Assembly: GCF_900324465.2 (NCBI RefSeq)
Contig: NC_046616.1
Location: forward strand, 11,868,547 to 11,932,546
Direction of reading: 5' to 3'
Length of the DNA: 64,000 nucleotides
From: Anabas testudineus
Taxonomy: Eukaryota; Chordata; Actinopteri; Anabantiformes; Anabantidae
Shown: one piece after another, positions 1 through 15,689 of the stretch
How the letters are laid out: each line of letters opens with the position of its first letter
Numbering within the stretch: the stretch's first letter is position 1
Position numbers and translations under genes: made by a program
The notes under the pieces: model-generated
The model's input: the letters and a program-made list of their open reading frames with translations, nothing else
Databases searched by the model: none
What the model was told of the DNA's origin: nothing

Positions 1-98
1 CCCCCATAGACATATGTTACATTAACTAAGAGAGAAAGAGGAGCAAAAGTGCAAGTCAGTCAAACAAGAAAAAGACAAACGCCCGTGTCAGTGCTCAC

Positions 99-2146
99 CC
101 TGACTCAGACTCCAGGCACACAGTTGGACTGTCTGTCGGGTCTCTGCTGAGAGCTGCAGCTTGTTTCGACAGAACTGAGACAACACCACCGTGCTCATCA
201 GAGAGGGAGCCACGACCTGGTGAGCGTGAGACAAAAAGACATTGTGCAGTAATAAATAACCAACAAGAGCACCAATTGCACATCACTTAGTCAGATTTCA
301 TAATTTCTTGAAAAATAAAATTTTAACTAATACAAAAGGTTTTGATTTTATCAGGTCACATGATTTGGAATATTTCTGATTGGTTTGTAATGTTGCTGCT
401 GACCAGTGACCATGTTCCTTTTAAGGAATAGATCAACATTTTGAAGATTTTAAACATTTTGAGATATTGGCTTCACAATGATTACAAGGCTCGGTGAATG
501 TTTCGGCCTCATCACCTTTGACAGTTTCAACAAGAACTGAGAAATTATAAGCTTGAATACCCTGGATTGCATTAGATTGTACGGGTGTACCTGATAAATG
601 GGCCAGTGTGTATGAAAATAACTAGTCTTAGATCTGAAGTAATATTTAAAGAAAAGGTCAGAAAATGTTTAATTTGGCAGTGAGGCTGCCCTGTGTTACT
701 TATTGTTAGTGATGCTCTCAAATGACCTAACTTTGTTATTTTTCATCAGCAAAGTTTCAGAGCATTTTGCTGTGCATGTTATGTAACACACATTTCTCCA
801 CAAGTAATTCACAGTAACCCACAATTATTAACTTTTAAATTAAATGCTTAACCTCAGACTGGTTACCTAGGTTGATCCAAAAAGATGGCTAGTAGTAAGA
901 TTCAAACTACTAAAACTGGGTTAAGAACTCTCCAATGGAAGAAGGTCATGTGGTCTGAGTCCAGATTTACCCTGTTCCAGAGCGATGGGCACATCAGAGT
1001 AAGAACAGAGGAGGGTGAAGTGAAGCACCCATCATGCCTAGTGCGTAGGTTGAGCAACGTTATGTTCAAAAAATGAGGTCAGCTGACTACATGAATATAC
1101 TGAATGACCAGGTTCCAGAGTCCAGACCTCAACCCCACTGAGAATATTTGGAATGTGCTGCAGAAGACTTTGTGCAGCGGTCTGACTCTAACATCATCAA
1201 TACAAGATCTTGGCAAAAAATTAATGCAACTCTGGACGAGAATAAATGTTGAGACAATGTAGAAGCTTATCGAAACGATGTCACGGTGAATGTGTGCAGT
1301 AATCAAAGCTAAAGGTGGTCAAACAAAATATTAAAGTGTGTGACTTTTTTTTGGATGGGCAGTGTATTTACTGCAATTTACTGTAACATTTCAAACCACG
1401 GATGAGTTTTGTAAAGATTTTATCAGGCAGAACAGGAGACGGATGTCAGAGACATCCCTAAAGCAGAGGGAAGAAAGTTAGAGCCGGCTGCCTGTGAGGA
1501 CATCACAGGGGACAACTTCATCACGCTGCAACATGTCTTTATGTAATGTAATGTATTTTCAGATTGGTATTTTAATATAAAAAAGACTTATTGTGAAATG
1601 AGAACCTGACAGAAAGTTGAACCATGGCTATGATAAAACTCTGAATAGTTTGTTAAAACTGTTATTTTTATGGCACAAGTTTATTTATCTGGCTGAGAAG
1701 GATATTTTTACTTTTATTACTGGATTTCTGTACATAAATCCTTAACTAGAATCAGACTTAATTAATCCCTGCGATAAAATTAACAACCTATCCGCAAATG
1801 TGTGTAAATAAAATGAGCTCCACCTTTCACAAAAACTTTTCGACTGATTTCTACTTATGTGTAGGAGCTTGTGGTCGTTGACAGATCATTTATCTCCCCA
1901 GTTTTACACCATTTTTATTAGATTATAAAGAAAATAAACAACTAAATAGTTTTCTTACAGCCCAGGTTATGTCCTTGTTGATCCGTGCAGAGCACCCCGA
2001 CAATCGCTGGGTTCTTCATGCTGCCAGAAACAAAAACAAAAAGCAAAAACTTCACCCTTAACGTCCTAACACTGAAATTACGAACTTAGTTTTAATGTAG
2101 CATTTACTTACGTATCATCGAGATGCTGTTCGAGGGTCGACTCCAT
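99..2146 (-). CDS. lamtor5: Ragulator subunit LAMTOR5 (HBXIP), 5' three exons; 3' end outside window
   Basis: LAMTOR5 is a small roadblock-fold subunit of the Ragulator complex, which anchors Rag GTPases and mTORC1 to the lysosome surface. Coding exons on the minus strand are 2146-2112, 2020-1959 and 216-99, with GTAAG/GTGAG donors and consistent phases (35, 62 and 118 nt). The product begins [20 protein letters not shown] and continues with the family signatures [28 protein letters not shown] and [15 protein letters not shown]. This is nearly collinear with the 91-residue mammalian protein. The last coding exon (about 20 residues) must lie left of base 1. Intron 2 (217-1958) carries a Tc1-like relic. 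prok1 lies divergently 2 kb away, as in human. Identification is secure from the sequence match, and the start is the only ATG that fits the family N terminus. Confidence 0.96.
870..1376 (+). mobile_element. Tc1-like DNA transposon relic (internally deleted)
   Basis: The stretch reads like the transposase of fish Tc1 elements. Recognisable pieces are [20 protein letters not shown] near 960-1010, a deletion after HPSCLV, then a NILNDQV-like segment, [17 protein letters not shown]-like coding near 1125-1170 and a KLIET-like segment near 1260. It ends in the usual GGGCAGTGTA terminus near 1365. The 5' terminal repeat and the catalytic middle are missing, and the frame is broken, so this is a dead copy. 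It sits inside lamtor5 intron 2. Confidence 0.85.
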
Positions 2147-2290
2147 GATAAATGACAGTAAAATAGAGAAATTCACGCTTTGTGTTTTTGTTGTTGTAGC
2201 TTTCTGCTTCCTCACAGCTTCCGGTTAAAATCAGCTGACTGTGACGTGTTCTATGGGTGTCTGTGAGGTCCAAGCTGTGCGGAGTGCGAT
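2147..2290 (-). promoter_or_regulatory. lamtor5 promoter / 5' leader
   Basis: This short stretch lies directly upstream of the lamtor5 ATG. On the minus strand it contains an ETS-type ACCGGAAG (about 2219-2226) and, a little further upstream, a CRE-like TGACGTG on the plus strand (about 2242-2249). There is no TATA box, which suits a housekeeping gene. The motifs are visible; their function is inferred. Confidence 0.5.
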
Positions 2291-3112
2291 AAAATAATTA
2301 CAAATCAGATATATTATATTATTTATAATGTTAGATCACTTAGTTTTTTTTACCCTCTTCAATATATTACCTTTATTGATAATCCAGCTTTCATTTTGCC
2401 TTCAAGGATAGCACAGGCCTCCACAATGAAACGATTCACAAACAAGTTGAGGTCGTCTTAAATCAGCCCCAACATGTCACTGACATCTGAAATCATCTCT
2501 GGAAACAAAATCATAATAAACACAATGTTAACCATTACAGAATGGTGCAAACATTATTCAGCATGATTATCACAGAAAACATCCACCAGCATAACATTAA
2601 CTTTATCAGCATAGTTTTCTTTGTTGAACATGAAATATAGTATTAATATTATAGGTGCAAAGCTGGAACCTTGTTGCTTGCAGGCTTTGTTGATAGATTT
2701 TGTTAATTTTTTTTTCAAAAGTTTGCTGCAGGCCACTGCCTGGGCTTACCTCTCTGCATGATTTCTGTTGCCTGTCCCAAGATGGTGAGGCTTCAGTGCT
2801 CCTGCTGACATGGCAGAAATGCTTAGATGTAATTATGTGTCAACTGCATTGGAAGAATCTATCACCTGAAGCAGGATAATGTCCTGCTGACTAACCCACA
2901 GGGTGTGCACCCCCTCCTCTCCTCTAATTCTTCTTTCTTTTCCTCTCCCCTTCTCTGACTCATAATTCTCTTCTCTTAAAGCTTAAATCAGAACCTGGCC
3001 GCTTCCACCGACAACCTGCTGCCCATCACTGTCTAGGTTTGCACGTAGGCAAACACACGTACAAGTGCAGGTCCACATATTTTACAGTAAAAGGAATATC
3101 TTCTTCCCTTGT

Positions 3113-3146
<34 letters not shown>

Positions 3147-4112
3147 TGTCAAGCGAGGTCGGCAGAAAACTGACACTAAATGAACTTGAACCCCAAATAG
3201 ACATATGAGAGTGAGTACATCATCACCGGCATACATTGCAAAATGGTTATAATAATCAAGACTCATTATTGTGTATTCTCATATCAATTTTTTATACCAA
3301 ATATTTAACATTGAACACCTCACAGTGATTAAGGTATGGTGACACTTTTTATTTTATTGCTAAAAGATGATCTTATCCGACAAAGATGATTTGTTCATAA
3401 GCACCGTAATTCTCTCAGTATGAGTAAACTGGTTATTTACAGCTAAGGTTGATGGCAGCTGTCACAGTTCATAGGATCATGGCATACATCCCACAACAAA
3501 ATAATAAGCAATATCACTTTCCAGCCTATAAATGCTTTACACGAAGCTCAATCCATGAGTGAGCCTGTGGTAATTTCAGTAAACTCATTATATGCTCTGA
3601 TGCTGATCTGTTTTTCCTGACTTCCTCAAACTGACAAATAACTCAGGATTTCATGTCACCTTTGCCCTTTTCCTCATAAAGATTATTCATAAGAAAGTCA
3701 TCCGTTGTGGAGCTGATTTCCATATTGTTGTGTTAGTTTAAACCAGTTGTGCCATGGAAAGTCAGTCAGCCTTTGCTTTGAGGTTAAACACGACGGTATG
3801 TAAAATCAAAGTTTGACAGGAGGAGCACTACGAGCCTCTGTCAGTTGTCATCTGGATGAGTAAGATGACAAAGCTTCTGAGGAGACAGGCGGAGAGGGTG
3901 TGGGGAGATCTCAGACATCAAGAGGGAGGGATGGAGGAAGGGCGGGTGGGGTCGGAGGTGGATAAAGAGAGGGAGAGAGTGTGGCTCCCCCCTCTGAGGA
4001 GTTCTGGGAACCTTCATGACTACCTGAAGAGTCTGCGATCCAGCGTGACGTGTCGGTGAGCTGTTGCCTCGTGTTGAGGGTTCTGAGAGAGTCCAGTTCT
4101 CCTGTTTCTGTC
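2291..4112. other. lamtor5-prok1 intergenic region
   Basis: This is the spacer between two divergent genes. It holds a CA dinucleotide microsatellite (3115-3144) and otherwise unique AT-rich DNA. The 300 bases before the prok1 ATG are more GA- and CT-rich and probably contain the prok1 promoter and leader. I see no convincing TATA box and no coding exon. Confidence 0.5.
3115..3144. repeat. (CA)n microsatellite
   Basis: An uninterrupted run of about 15 CA units. Confidence 0.97.
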
Positions 4113-5736
4113 ATGGGCTTCAGTGCGGTGCTGTTGTCCTTCCTCCTGGTGTCTCTGAGCTGGTCCAGAGGGGCTGTCATCACAGGGGTGAGTGACAGGT
4201 TTCTGGCTCTAATTAGTGTTTAGAAAACGTATTATATTTATATTATTATACTAAAATACTTACTCTTTGAAATAATGTCTAGATAAAAATAACATTTTAT
4301 ATTGTTGGTATGTTCTCTCCTTATCCTAAATGTATAGTTGTGCTATGTGATTTTAAACCCAATGTCCAATTGCTTACTTACTAAGATTTCAGCTAACTAT
4401 GAATCAATACACTGTTATTGATTACTCAATTTTTAAGTTTGTAATGCATAAAAATAGTGACAAATGCTCATCATAGGTTTATTAAGCCCAAGATCATCTC
4501 CTAAATTAGCATTTGTTTTGTCTGACCAATAGTCCAAAACCCCAAAATATAAAATTTACAGCATAAATAACAACAGAACAGCAAATCCACACATTTATTG
4601 GACATGACACTAAAGATCTTTGGGATTTATTCACCATAAATGACTTAAAGTTACTAATTTACAAACCAAATAAATTTATTTTATTAACTGACACATATCT
4701 ATTACTTAATCTGTCTGTTGTGTTCTTCTATGTACCATCTACTTTAATTTAAGCCCTTGACGTCTGATATTTGGCTAGAATTGTTCATATTTTGATTACA
4801 CTTATGTAAAGACAAATAGGACTGTTCATTTTCTGGATTATTTTGTGAAATTTGATTACACATGACTGATCAGAGACCACATCCTCCTCCGCTTCAAGTC
4901 CGCTGGAAGAACGAGAGGAAATTATCTCAGTCTTCTGATAGATTTTCATTTTTAAATGGATTATTGAGACGACAGGCATTGGATAAAATTACTTTCGCTG
5001 TATGAACATGAGAGGAGATCTCCGCTAGCTAGCACATACAAATAAAGTGGCTCAGTGACATTAAAAGAAGTCTCTTCCAGCCTGTCTAACTGCCTCTTTT
5101 AGTCTTTTGTTTCTGCATCTTTACCATCTCTGTCTGTCTGTCCTGCAGGCCTGTGACAGAGACGTGCAATGTGGGTTTGGTCTTTGCTGTGCTGTCAGTC
5201 TTTGGCTGAGGGGTCTGAGAATGTGTGTCCCGAGAGGTGTAGAAGGGGATGAATGCCACCCCTTCAGCCACAAGGTGTGGGGAGATGTTATGTTACTAAT
5301 CTTTTGCATCACACTCTCACTGTGTTAGTCTAAATTCAGATTGTATCAAGGCTCTGGCAGGTTGGCTGAAGGGTTAGAAAAGCTGCTGATAACTGCAGAG
5401 TTTATTGATCCTCCTGACAGTGAACTGTGCAGTCAGAGCCATTTATCACTTCAATCACCTGGAGATGGCAATGATTAGTTCTGCAAACACAACATCCATC
5501 TCTGAATTCAGACTTTTAAAGAGCAGCTTTTTAAGACCTGCAGTTCCACTTGTCACTTCATGAAAGATTTAAACTGTCACATTATCCAGCCTCATGGTTT
5601 TTTTGTTCACTTTCAGGTGCCGTATCCAGGGAAAAGGCAACATCACACCTGTCCCTGTCTCCCCCATTTGGTGTGCACCAGGTACGCTGATAGCAAGTAT
5701 AGATGCACTGATGACTTCAAAAACATGGACTTTTAA
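4113..5736 (+). CDS. prok1: Prokineticin 1
   Basis: A secreted cysteine-rich peptide ligand of the G-protein-coupled prokineticin receptors (gut motility, endocrine-gland angiogenesis). Exons are 4113-4187, 5149-5274 and 5617-5736 (25 + 42 + 39 codons plus stop; all junctions phase 0), giving 106 residues. Residues 1-20 form a signal peptide ending SWSRG. The mature peptide starts with the invariant AVITGA that receptor activation requires, followed by the ten-cysteine AVIT fold ([35 protein letters not shown]). The 86-residue mature length equals human PROK1. LWLRGLRMC and the C-terminal FKNMDF match PROK1 rather than PROK2. The exon 2 donor AAG|GTGTGG is weak, but the frame and the family position support it. 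The divergent neighbour lamtor5 reproduces the human PROK1 context. Confidence 0.96.
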
Positions 5737-6042
5737 TGGAGATGAAGATGAGCAGAGCAGAGTGACCAGGCTTGAACAGGCCATGGCTAAAACACATATT
5801 TCATATTTCATTTGCCCAGACCATACTATTCATGTGTGATACATGGTTTGTATTCTACTGTATTAATGCACATAGTAACAGTATAACCTACTGACCAAAG
5901 CCACAGTCAACACATCAGACATATTTAACTTAAAAACAAGTTTCCTCTGGAAGCTACTTGTGAAATATTAAATAATTTGCTCTTTTCTTTTGCTGTCTGT
6001 ATTAATTTATCAAGAAAAATGTATAAATCTTATTCACAGTAA

Positions 6043-6048
6043 AATAAA
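6043..6048 (+). promoter_or_regulatory. Candidate prok1 poly(A) signal
   Basis: AATAAA about 310 bases after the prok1 stop. A second AATAAA lies near 6125-6130. No other gene nearby on this strand would use them. Confidence 0.5.
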
Positions 6049-6584
6049 AATCTGTAGAAAAAATACACTGATGTGTGATGCATACAAATTGTGCATACCT
6101 ATTTTCCTGGGTTGAGTTTATGTTAAATAAACATAATGTGTGTTATGTGATGGAAGTGTCAAGTGGTTTTGAGTCTGATTAAGATGAAGGTCACAGCAGG
6201 ACTTTCAGAATCCTTAGCTTCATGAGCAAACTCGTGATCTTGCCATAAACCTGAACTGATGATTGATGGCCAAATATTTGATTAGTGCAGGTCATTAGGT
6301 CACACTTACATGCTTTCACTTTACTACTTTAGTAAGGACTTAACATTATAGTTCTTCAACCTCTGAGCTTTACCAATGACTACCTTTAATATTTAATTAC
6401 TAATAACTAGATTACAACAATGTGTATTGTGACAGCAAACGTCACACAAGGCTATGAAAGCAGTTGAGAATAATAGATTTAACATTGGATTTTAAAATGA
6501 AATAAAATATTTTAGCTAAAATAAAACTTGAAATCAATGTTTCCTTTAAAGCTTTAAAATTCACTGACCATTTTGTCGCACCAC

Positions 6585-6735
6585 AAGCCGTTCCTGTGTG
6601 TTATGTGTATGGTTATCAGATAACCCTACCCAGTTAAACAAGCTCACACCTTTAGGGACGTGGAAAGTTTGCATATCAACATTAAACAGAAGCTCCGGAC
6701 GTCAAATCTCATGTGTCAACACATCGCGTGTACAT
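6585..6735 (+). repeat. Pepsinogen upstream block, copy 1
   Basis: The block starts with GTTATCAGATAACC and contains TGGAAAGTTT..ATATCAACATTAAACAGA and CATCAAATCTC-like segments. It recurs upstream of pepsinogen 2 (about 16305-16445) and, shortened, upstream of pepsinogen 3 (about 20425-20520). It is part of the duplicated unit and may hold distal regulatory sequence. The palindromic TTATCAGATAA core contains two GATA-type sites. Confidence 0.7.
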
Positions 6736-7109
6736 TGGATCTATTAATTACTTGAAGATCATACTTACAGAACAATAAGCTTATATTACATAATAAAAGT
6801 AAATCTCTGACTCATTGCTTTTAGATACTTGTCTCTGCTGGACTGTTTTCTATGTTGTGTTTTGTTTTGAGTTGAATTGCTTTAACTGCATTATTGAACA
6901 ATGTTAAACTTTTATAATACTACTTTACTTTTGGAGAATTTCTTTTTAGCACAACAGTACAAATAGTAAAACACAACTTTCCGACTTTAAGTGGATCTTC
7001 ACTTCATCAGAGACAATTTATTTTATTTGAATTATTTTAACAACATATTACATAAATAATAAACACAGAAAGTTCCACTTTAGAAAGTCTACTTGATTTT
7101 AATGAAAGT

Positions 7110-7205
7110 GATGGACTGGGGACCAGATCAGGGTGTACTGCACTTTTTGCTCAATGTCGGCTGGGATCAGCTCCAGTCTCCCTGTGACCCTCTGAAGGAC
7201 AAATG
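7110..7205 (+). repeat. Interspersed-repeat tail in pepsinogen 1 promoter region
   Basis: GGGTGTAC..GGCTGGGATCAGCTCCAG..CCCTGTGACCCT is the 3' part of a common fish interspersed repeat, also seen at 10685-10915 and 59530-59800. The same tail sits at the same place upstream of pepsinogen 3 (20765-20875), and more decayed upstream of pepsinogen 2 (about 16655-16715). It therefore predates the duplication. I do not name the family. Confidence 0.6.
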
Positions 7206-7289
7206 TTTACAGCTTAAAATGCTTGTGTGTTCATTTGTTTCCTAAGCTAACTATTCCAGCAAATGTTTTCAGTGTTCATTGCTTTAATG

Positions 7290-7466
7290 GGACATTTATT
7301 CCTAGATAAGAGGTCATTTATCACAGTGTTCTTATCTCTATCTGATTCATGGTATCAAATTATGTTTAAGGACATTCTGGATACACAACACGGTCATGTT
7401 GTATATAAGGGCTGGACTCGACCGACACTTTACTTGTCCGAGTTCAACAGTAAAGAGACTACCAGG
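7290..7466 (+). promoter_or_regulatory. Pepsinogen 1 core promoter
   Basis: TATATAAGG at 7402-7409 lies 65 bases before the ATG. An AGATAAG GATA-type site (7304-7310) sits in a block (AGATAAGAGGTCATTTATCAC) conserved between copies 1 and 2. Pepsinogen genes of other vertebrates are known targets of gastric GATA factors; use of this site is inferred. Confidence 0.75.
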
Positions 7467-11298
<3,832 letters not shown>

Positions 11299-11455
11299 TA
11301 TTGTGGCTCAGTTGGTAGGTCTATGAATCCTAGGGTGTTCAAATCTCACTTCCCCCCTTATTCCTGACCACATGTCAAAGTGTCCCTGGATAAGACTCTG
11401 AACCCTTGGTCCCTCAAGGGGGCTGAATTTTCCCAAGTTAATTAATAAAGTATCA
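11299..11455 (+). mobile_element. tRNA-like SINE immediately after the pepsinogen 1 stop codon
   Basis: An A-box-like TGGCTCAGTTGG (11304-11315) and a B-box-like GTGTTCAAATCTC (11335-11347) are spaced as in a tRNA-type pol III promoter. A fish SINE-like body follows (TGACCACATGTCAAAGTGTCCCTGG..AAGACTCTGAACCC). The bases on either side of the insertion align to the 3' UTRs of copies 2 and 3, and AATATT flanks both ends as a possible target-site duplication. The element carries AATAAA (11444-11449). Confidence 0.7.
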
Positions 11456-12084
11456 AATATTATTCCTATTAAAATAAGACAAGTGGTGAATTATCCATAA
11501 ATGTGCATTTTACTGTTGCTAATGCCTCAAAATAAAAAATGTTTAGAAACATGTTAAGCCATGATAACTTTTGTTTATTTTATACTGTCGAGTCTCAGGA
11601 TTGAGAATAAGTCGAGACTGTTGATTAATTCACTTTTAAGAGAAAATTGACCTTATATTGATGAAAAAAGGATCTTACTGAGAATTGAACATCGAGGTGT
11701 TCTCAGAATTTTACAGACAGATTTCCTTTGAGGCTGTAATGTAGAAAAAACTGATAAGGATTAACACTGATACAAGATAATCTGATGCAACAATCTGACA
11801 GCTCTCCTGTTATCTCAACCTGTGAACAAGACTACAATGTTCAGATGTCAGTCAGAAATCAAAACTAATTAATTGCCTCAATTTTGCCCAACTGTATGTA
11901 TAATAAAGTTCGTTAACACGATTGTCATTTAACTTATGTCTTCAGTCACTTTTAACACACACTTAAAGGTGCAGTTTGCACATTACAAACTGACATTAGT
12001 CAATAAAGCCAATAATAATTTAAATAAATCAAATGTGTGTATTTAATACTACATTTAAATCAGAAACAAGTTAAACCTTCACAT
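11456..12084 (+). repeat. Pepsinogen 3'-flanking block, copy 1
   Basis: This stretch aligns with 23460-24030 downstream of pepsinogen 3. Shared stretches are GTGGTGAATTATC..ATAAATGTGCAT, AGTCTCAGGA, ACAGATTTCCTTTGAGGCTG, ACACTGATACAAGATAA and TCTCCTGTTATCTCA. It links pepsinogen to the neighbouring receptor gene in both copies, so the duplicated unit contained both. No coding potential is seen. Confidence 0.8.
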
Positions 12085-14060
12085 TAATTTATTTGAGGAT
12101 TGCCAGTGTGGAGTACTCCATCACCCCAGCATGCTTGAAACTCCTGCTGGTGTTTTGGGCATCCTAGGTTTTGCATGCAGCCCTGTCTGCGAGTCCATTG
12201 TTGTGTAAACTACATGGCTCATTTCAGAAACATTAAACTCAAGAGACAATGACTCACACAACATGTCCCATCATCAGTTTGTATTTACCCATTCCAAAAA
12301 TGAATAATATGTTTTTAGAAACTGTGGTAGCTACAAGCAAGAAAACATTTCTCATTGACTCAGAAGCAAACAACATTAATCACTGAAGTGATTAAACCAT
12401 CATTGTAATAGACACAATGACTGCTAGTGACAGGCCAAAACTAAAGGAGATTCTGATTATGAGAAACAGAAGTCGTTTAACCAGTTTTACTCGACTCAGA
12501 TAAACGTCTTTGGCCAGTGAGCAACAAAAATAAATAATCTACAGCATGGTCACCTGGAACTGTCCTTGTGGTCCTGTGCCAACACTCCCAGTGGCAGACT
12601 CAGCAATCTGGGGGCCCAAAGAGAACACAGGTATGTGGCCCTTTGCATCCATGGTTCTCCACCTTTTTCAATCCTTATTTATCTCAGAAAACCCAGCTCT
12701 TTACTCCATTCCTCATTTACACTTAATAGTTATTGCTCAAGGAACTCAATGTAAAGAAAGGCCAATCATAAAGGATACAAGATTAAGGTTTTAACCATGA
12801 CTATAAGCACAAATCATTCCTAAACACAACAACAAAATATGTATACACGGGGCTCCTCTATATTTTTTCCAGCTCCAGTAAATGAATAAATCCAGTTTAA
12901 TTCAGCTCAGGTCCAGTTTCTCTTACCACACTGCAGGTGGAGTACTTGGGTTCACTTAAGATCTGCTCCTGTTGAAGGTCCAGGGGCAGCTCATCACCCA
13001 AATCTGCAGAGCTGAGCAGATCAAGGAAGGCTAAGTTTAATTCCACCCCCCCAAAAATCTGACCTATGAAATATCACAATCAAAACTTCCATTATATCTT
13101 ATAAAAAGATACGTTCTTAGGTACAGTTCAAAACTTACACTGAGGTAAATACCAAAGTGCTTAATGTTCATTATAAGTCATATAAATACCAGGTCAGGCC
13201 AGATAAAGACTATGCGGCTAATCTTCATGCTATTGGTTTAGCGGTTAACACTTTAAGTTAAGTTGAGTAAAGTGTAGTTGATAAATAATAAGCACAGCAT
13301 TTTAGGCTTTCATGGAAGGTTATTATTTAACTTGACTTTAAAAGGCAACATGGGAGAGAGGCTGAAATTTTTTTATTGTTTTAACATGATTTGCAGCAGC
13401 TTCACTTCATGTTTGCACTCACACATCAAATCTCTCATTTATTACACTCTGTTTTACACCTGAATCGTGTCCATTTGTGGACTTTGCGGTGGTGATCTGA
13501 AGCTTAAGCAAAATGCAAGAATGTCATAATAGCTTGCTGGATTAATGGCTACAATTAGATGGGATTTTCTCTTTTCCAAACAAAGGGGGAAATTACACTG
13601 AAATTTTTTTTTCAAGTCATCATTTTCTTATAAAACGGTAACGATGCAGTTGTTGACCATGTTCTCCATTTATTATATCACATTAATGAAAATATAAGTA
13701 TACCGCGACATAGTAGTCACTGTAGATTTGGTTCTGTAGTATTTGGATGTGTAGTATTTGGATGTGTAGTATTTGGAGCTGTAGTATTTGGATCTGTAGT
13801 AGCCTCAATCCACAAACTGTACATTTGATATTTTGAAGTCAGACCAGTTGTCTTCCTCAGTTTTTGTAACTCTTGCATTCATTAAACTACAGGTGTAACC
13901 TGTAGTGTCCAGCAATTTGTGACATCCTCGTTGGTAGAGTTGAAAACAAGGGAAGGGAAAATAGGAGCAAAATGGTCTCAAACTCATTACTGCTCCATTG
14001 AATGAGGGATATCTACAAAAGAAGGATGAACAATACATTTCTTATCAGTATCAACAACTG
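12085..14060 (-). pseudogene. Decayed copy of the ITIM-bearing Ig-domain receptor
   Basis: Three parts in minus-strand order match the intact gene at 24651-26049. The Ig-domain exon is about 13960-13720 (LYQRGCHKLLDTTGYTCSL and RVTKTEEDNW are readable). The transmembrane exon is about 12470-12390. The cytoplasmic-tail exon is about 12250-12085, with a HVVYTTMD remnant and an out-of-frame MEYSTL. The tail carries a frameshift, the end of the Ig exon (the YYRC region) is replaced by a 15-bp tandem array, and the mucin-like stalk exon is not recognisable. It is best read as a dead duplicate, though expression of a truncated product cannot be excluded. Confidence 0.8.
13730..13801. repeat. 15-bp tandem array inside the receptor pseudogene
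   Basis: About five units of (C/G)TGTAGTATTTGGA(T/G), with single-base differences between units. They lie where the intact paralogue encodes the last strand of the Ig domain. The unit resembles the local CTGTAGTAG sequence of the paralogue, suggesting in-place expansion by slippage. Confidence 0.85.
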
Positions 14061-14649
14061 GAGTACTGAAAGTTAGTTTTTTTTGACAAAAAGGTCAATA
14101 CACTGAGACACATCCGGATAAATGTCTAAAAAGCTGCCTGCGGGCACCCTTTAAATAAACTTCTTGTTGCTCGGTACCTCCTCCAGTTCAGTTTTTTATT
14201 TCATGTCTTGTTCCAAAAGATTCCCTCCCTCATCTGCCATCTGCATGGCCCTGAACATCTGGTGACTTGAAGCTATACCCAACTATTTTACTGCCTATAG
14301 GCTTGATCTTTTTGATCTAAGGCCACATATCAGACACTCTCAGAACCATGCTACATATCATGTAGTGGCAGTCACACACACACTTCTCGCTATTGAAAAG
14401 AAGACACAGATTGACCTCTCCCTCACCTGCACAGCACATGTTTTCTGCAGTACACAATAAGACTTACATGAAAGAGTTGAATGAATTCTGATTACAGATT
14501 TTTCAAGGACACCTTTTTGTTTTGTTTTTTACAATACTGTGCTGCACAATTTTGATTGGCCTGAGTCTTGCAACTTGACCTTAGGCAAATTATCATTATG
14601 TGTCCAGCTATTCTGGAAATTATTTGTTAAGAGTGTTCTTTAAATAAAC

Positions 14650-14790
14650 AGTCTATGTTTTCTTTGCTACACGTGTACAGTTTGCTTTCTCACTGCTGTT
14701 GGTATTCATGTTCTGGGTCAGTCTGTTTGCTTTGGGTCAACTCTGACACCTTTAGTAAGAGTGAACACTAAAAAATCAAATGCCTCAAAA
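14650..14790 (-). pseudogene. Probable fragment of a znf335 zinc-finger exon
   Basis: TTCATGTTCTGGGTCAGTCT and AACTCTGACACCTTTAG occur in the same order and orientation as in the znf335 exon at 31130-31014 (TTCATGTGCTGGGTCAGTCT.. AACTCTGACACCTTTGG). Weaker similarity continues on the low side (GCTTTCTCA versus GCTTCTCAGA). About 35 bases between the two matches are deleted, so the finger cannot be encoded. This is a short relic, judged by eye. Confidence 0.6.
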
Positions 14791-15094
14791 TAAAGCAAAG
14801 ACAGTTAGAAATAGAGCACATTCTTTAGATTATTTTCCAAAAGCTTTTATACCAGTTTATGATGAAAAGTATGAAGAGAACATGTCTATAAGTGATTTAC
14901 CATTTCATTATTAAACTAAATTGATAAAGAGTCAGGCAACATGCATACATTTATTACCATAAATACAAGCTCTTTTTTGTAGCCACAGTAAGATCTCTTC
15001 TTTAGATACTTTACTGCTTTTGTTATGTTTAGTTTTGAGGATAAGTGTTCAGGATAAATGGAGCCATTCGCTTGAGTTTATTTTTGTCATTCCC

Positions 15095-15240
15095 GTGAGA
15101 CATCATCAAAAACATGACTGTTTCAAAGCTGGCAGACATGAGCAGCAGATGGTTCATTTTGTCTTGATAGACAGATACACTCAGAATAGTCTGCAATCAA
15201 ACTGTGCAGGGAAACAATTCCCTGATCAGAGATTTCTATC
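15095..15240. repeat. Duplicated block A (upstream of pepsinogen 2)
   Basis: AAACATGACTG..GCTGGCAGACATGAGCAGCAGATGG..TTTTGTCTTGATA..AGTCTGCAATCAA is repeated at 19535-19680 after pepsinogen 2. The matched pair marks successive ends of the tandem unit. Confidence 0.8.
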
Positions 15241-15662
15241 ACAATGTTAAACAAAAGAAAAATATTTCTGAAAGCAGGTGTAACAAAACATGAGGACAGG
15301 ATTTAATTTGTTTCCTAAAAATACACTTTTTACAGAGCCTACCTTTTTATCACATGTTCGAGATTCAAAAATATCTGTATCTAATTTTTCCTGACCAGAA
15401 ACAACAGGAATTCAAAAAAAACTAGGAAGCTAAACAAGAGAGTTAACTCTACCTGTATAATATCCCAAAATGTCAGGGCTGTGACAACATGACACTATTT
15501 ACAATGATAAGGTATTAGGCCTTATTTTTTAGTCTTTGGTCTCTAGCTGCATTGTTACCTGTCTACCTTATGGACTACTGTGTGTTTATGTGTTTAGTGT
15601 TTTATATAATAGCTACTGCAACACTGGAATTTCCATCTGACATTAATATAAACTTCATCCAA

Positions 15663-15689
15663 CATCATCATCATCATCATCATCATCAT
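15663..15689. repeat. (CAT)n microsatellite
   Basis: Nine CAT units. They create meaningless poly-His/poly-Met reading frames on the two strands. Confidence 0.97.

Noticed and set aside
11304-11347. A functional tRNA gene
   Set aside because: Box-like motifs exist, but the cloverleaf arms do not pair and the body continues as a SINE-like sequence.
13730-13801. CRISPR-like short repeats
   Set aside because: Units are contiguous 15-mers without spacers in a vertebrate gene; a simple tandem repeat.
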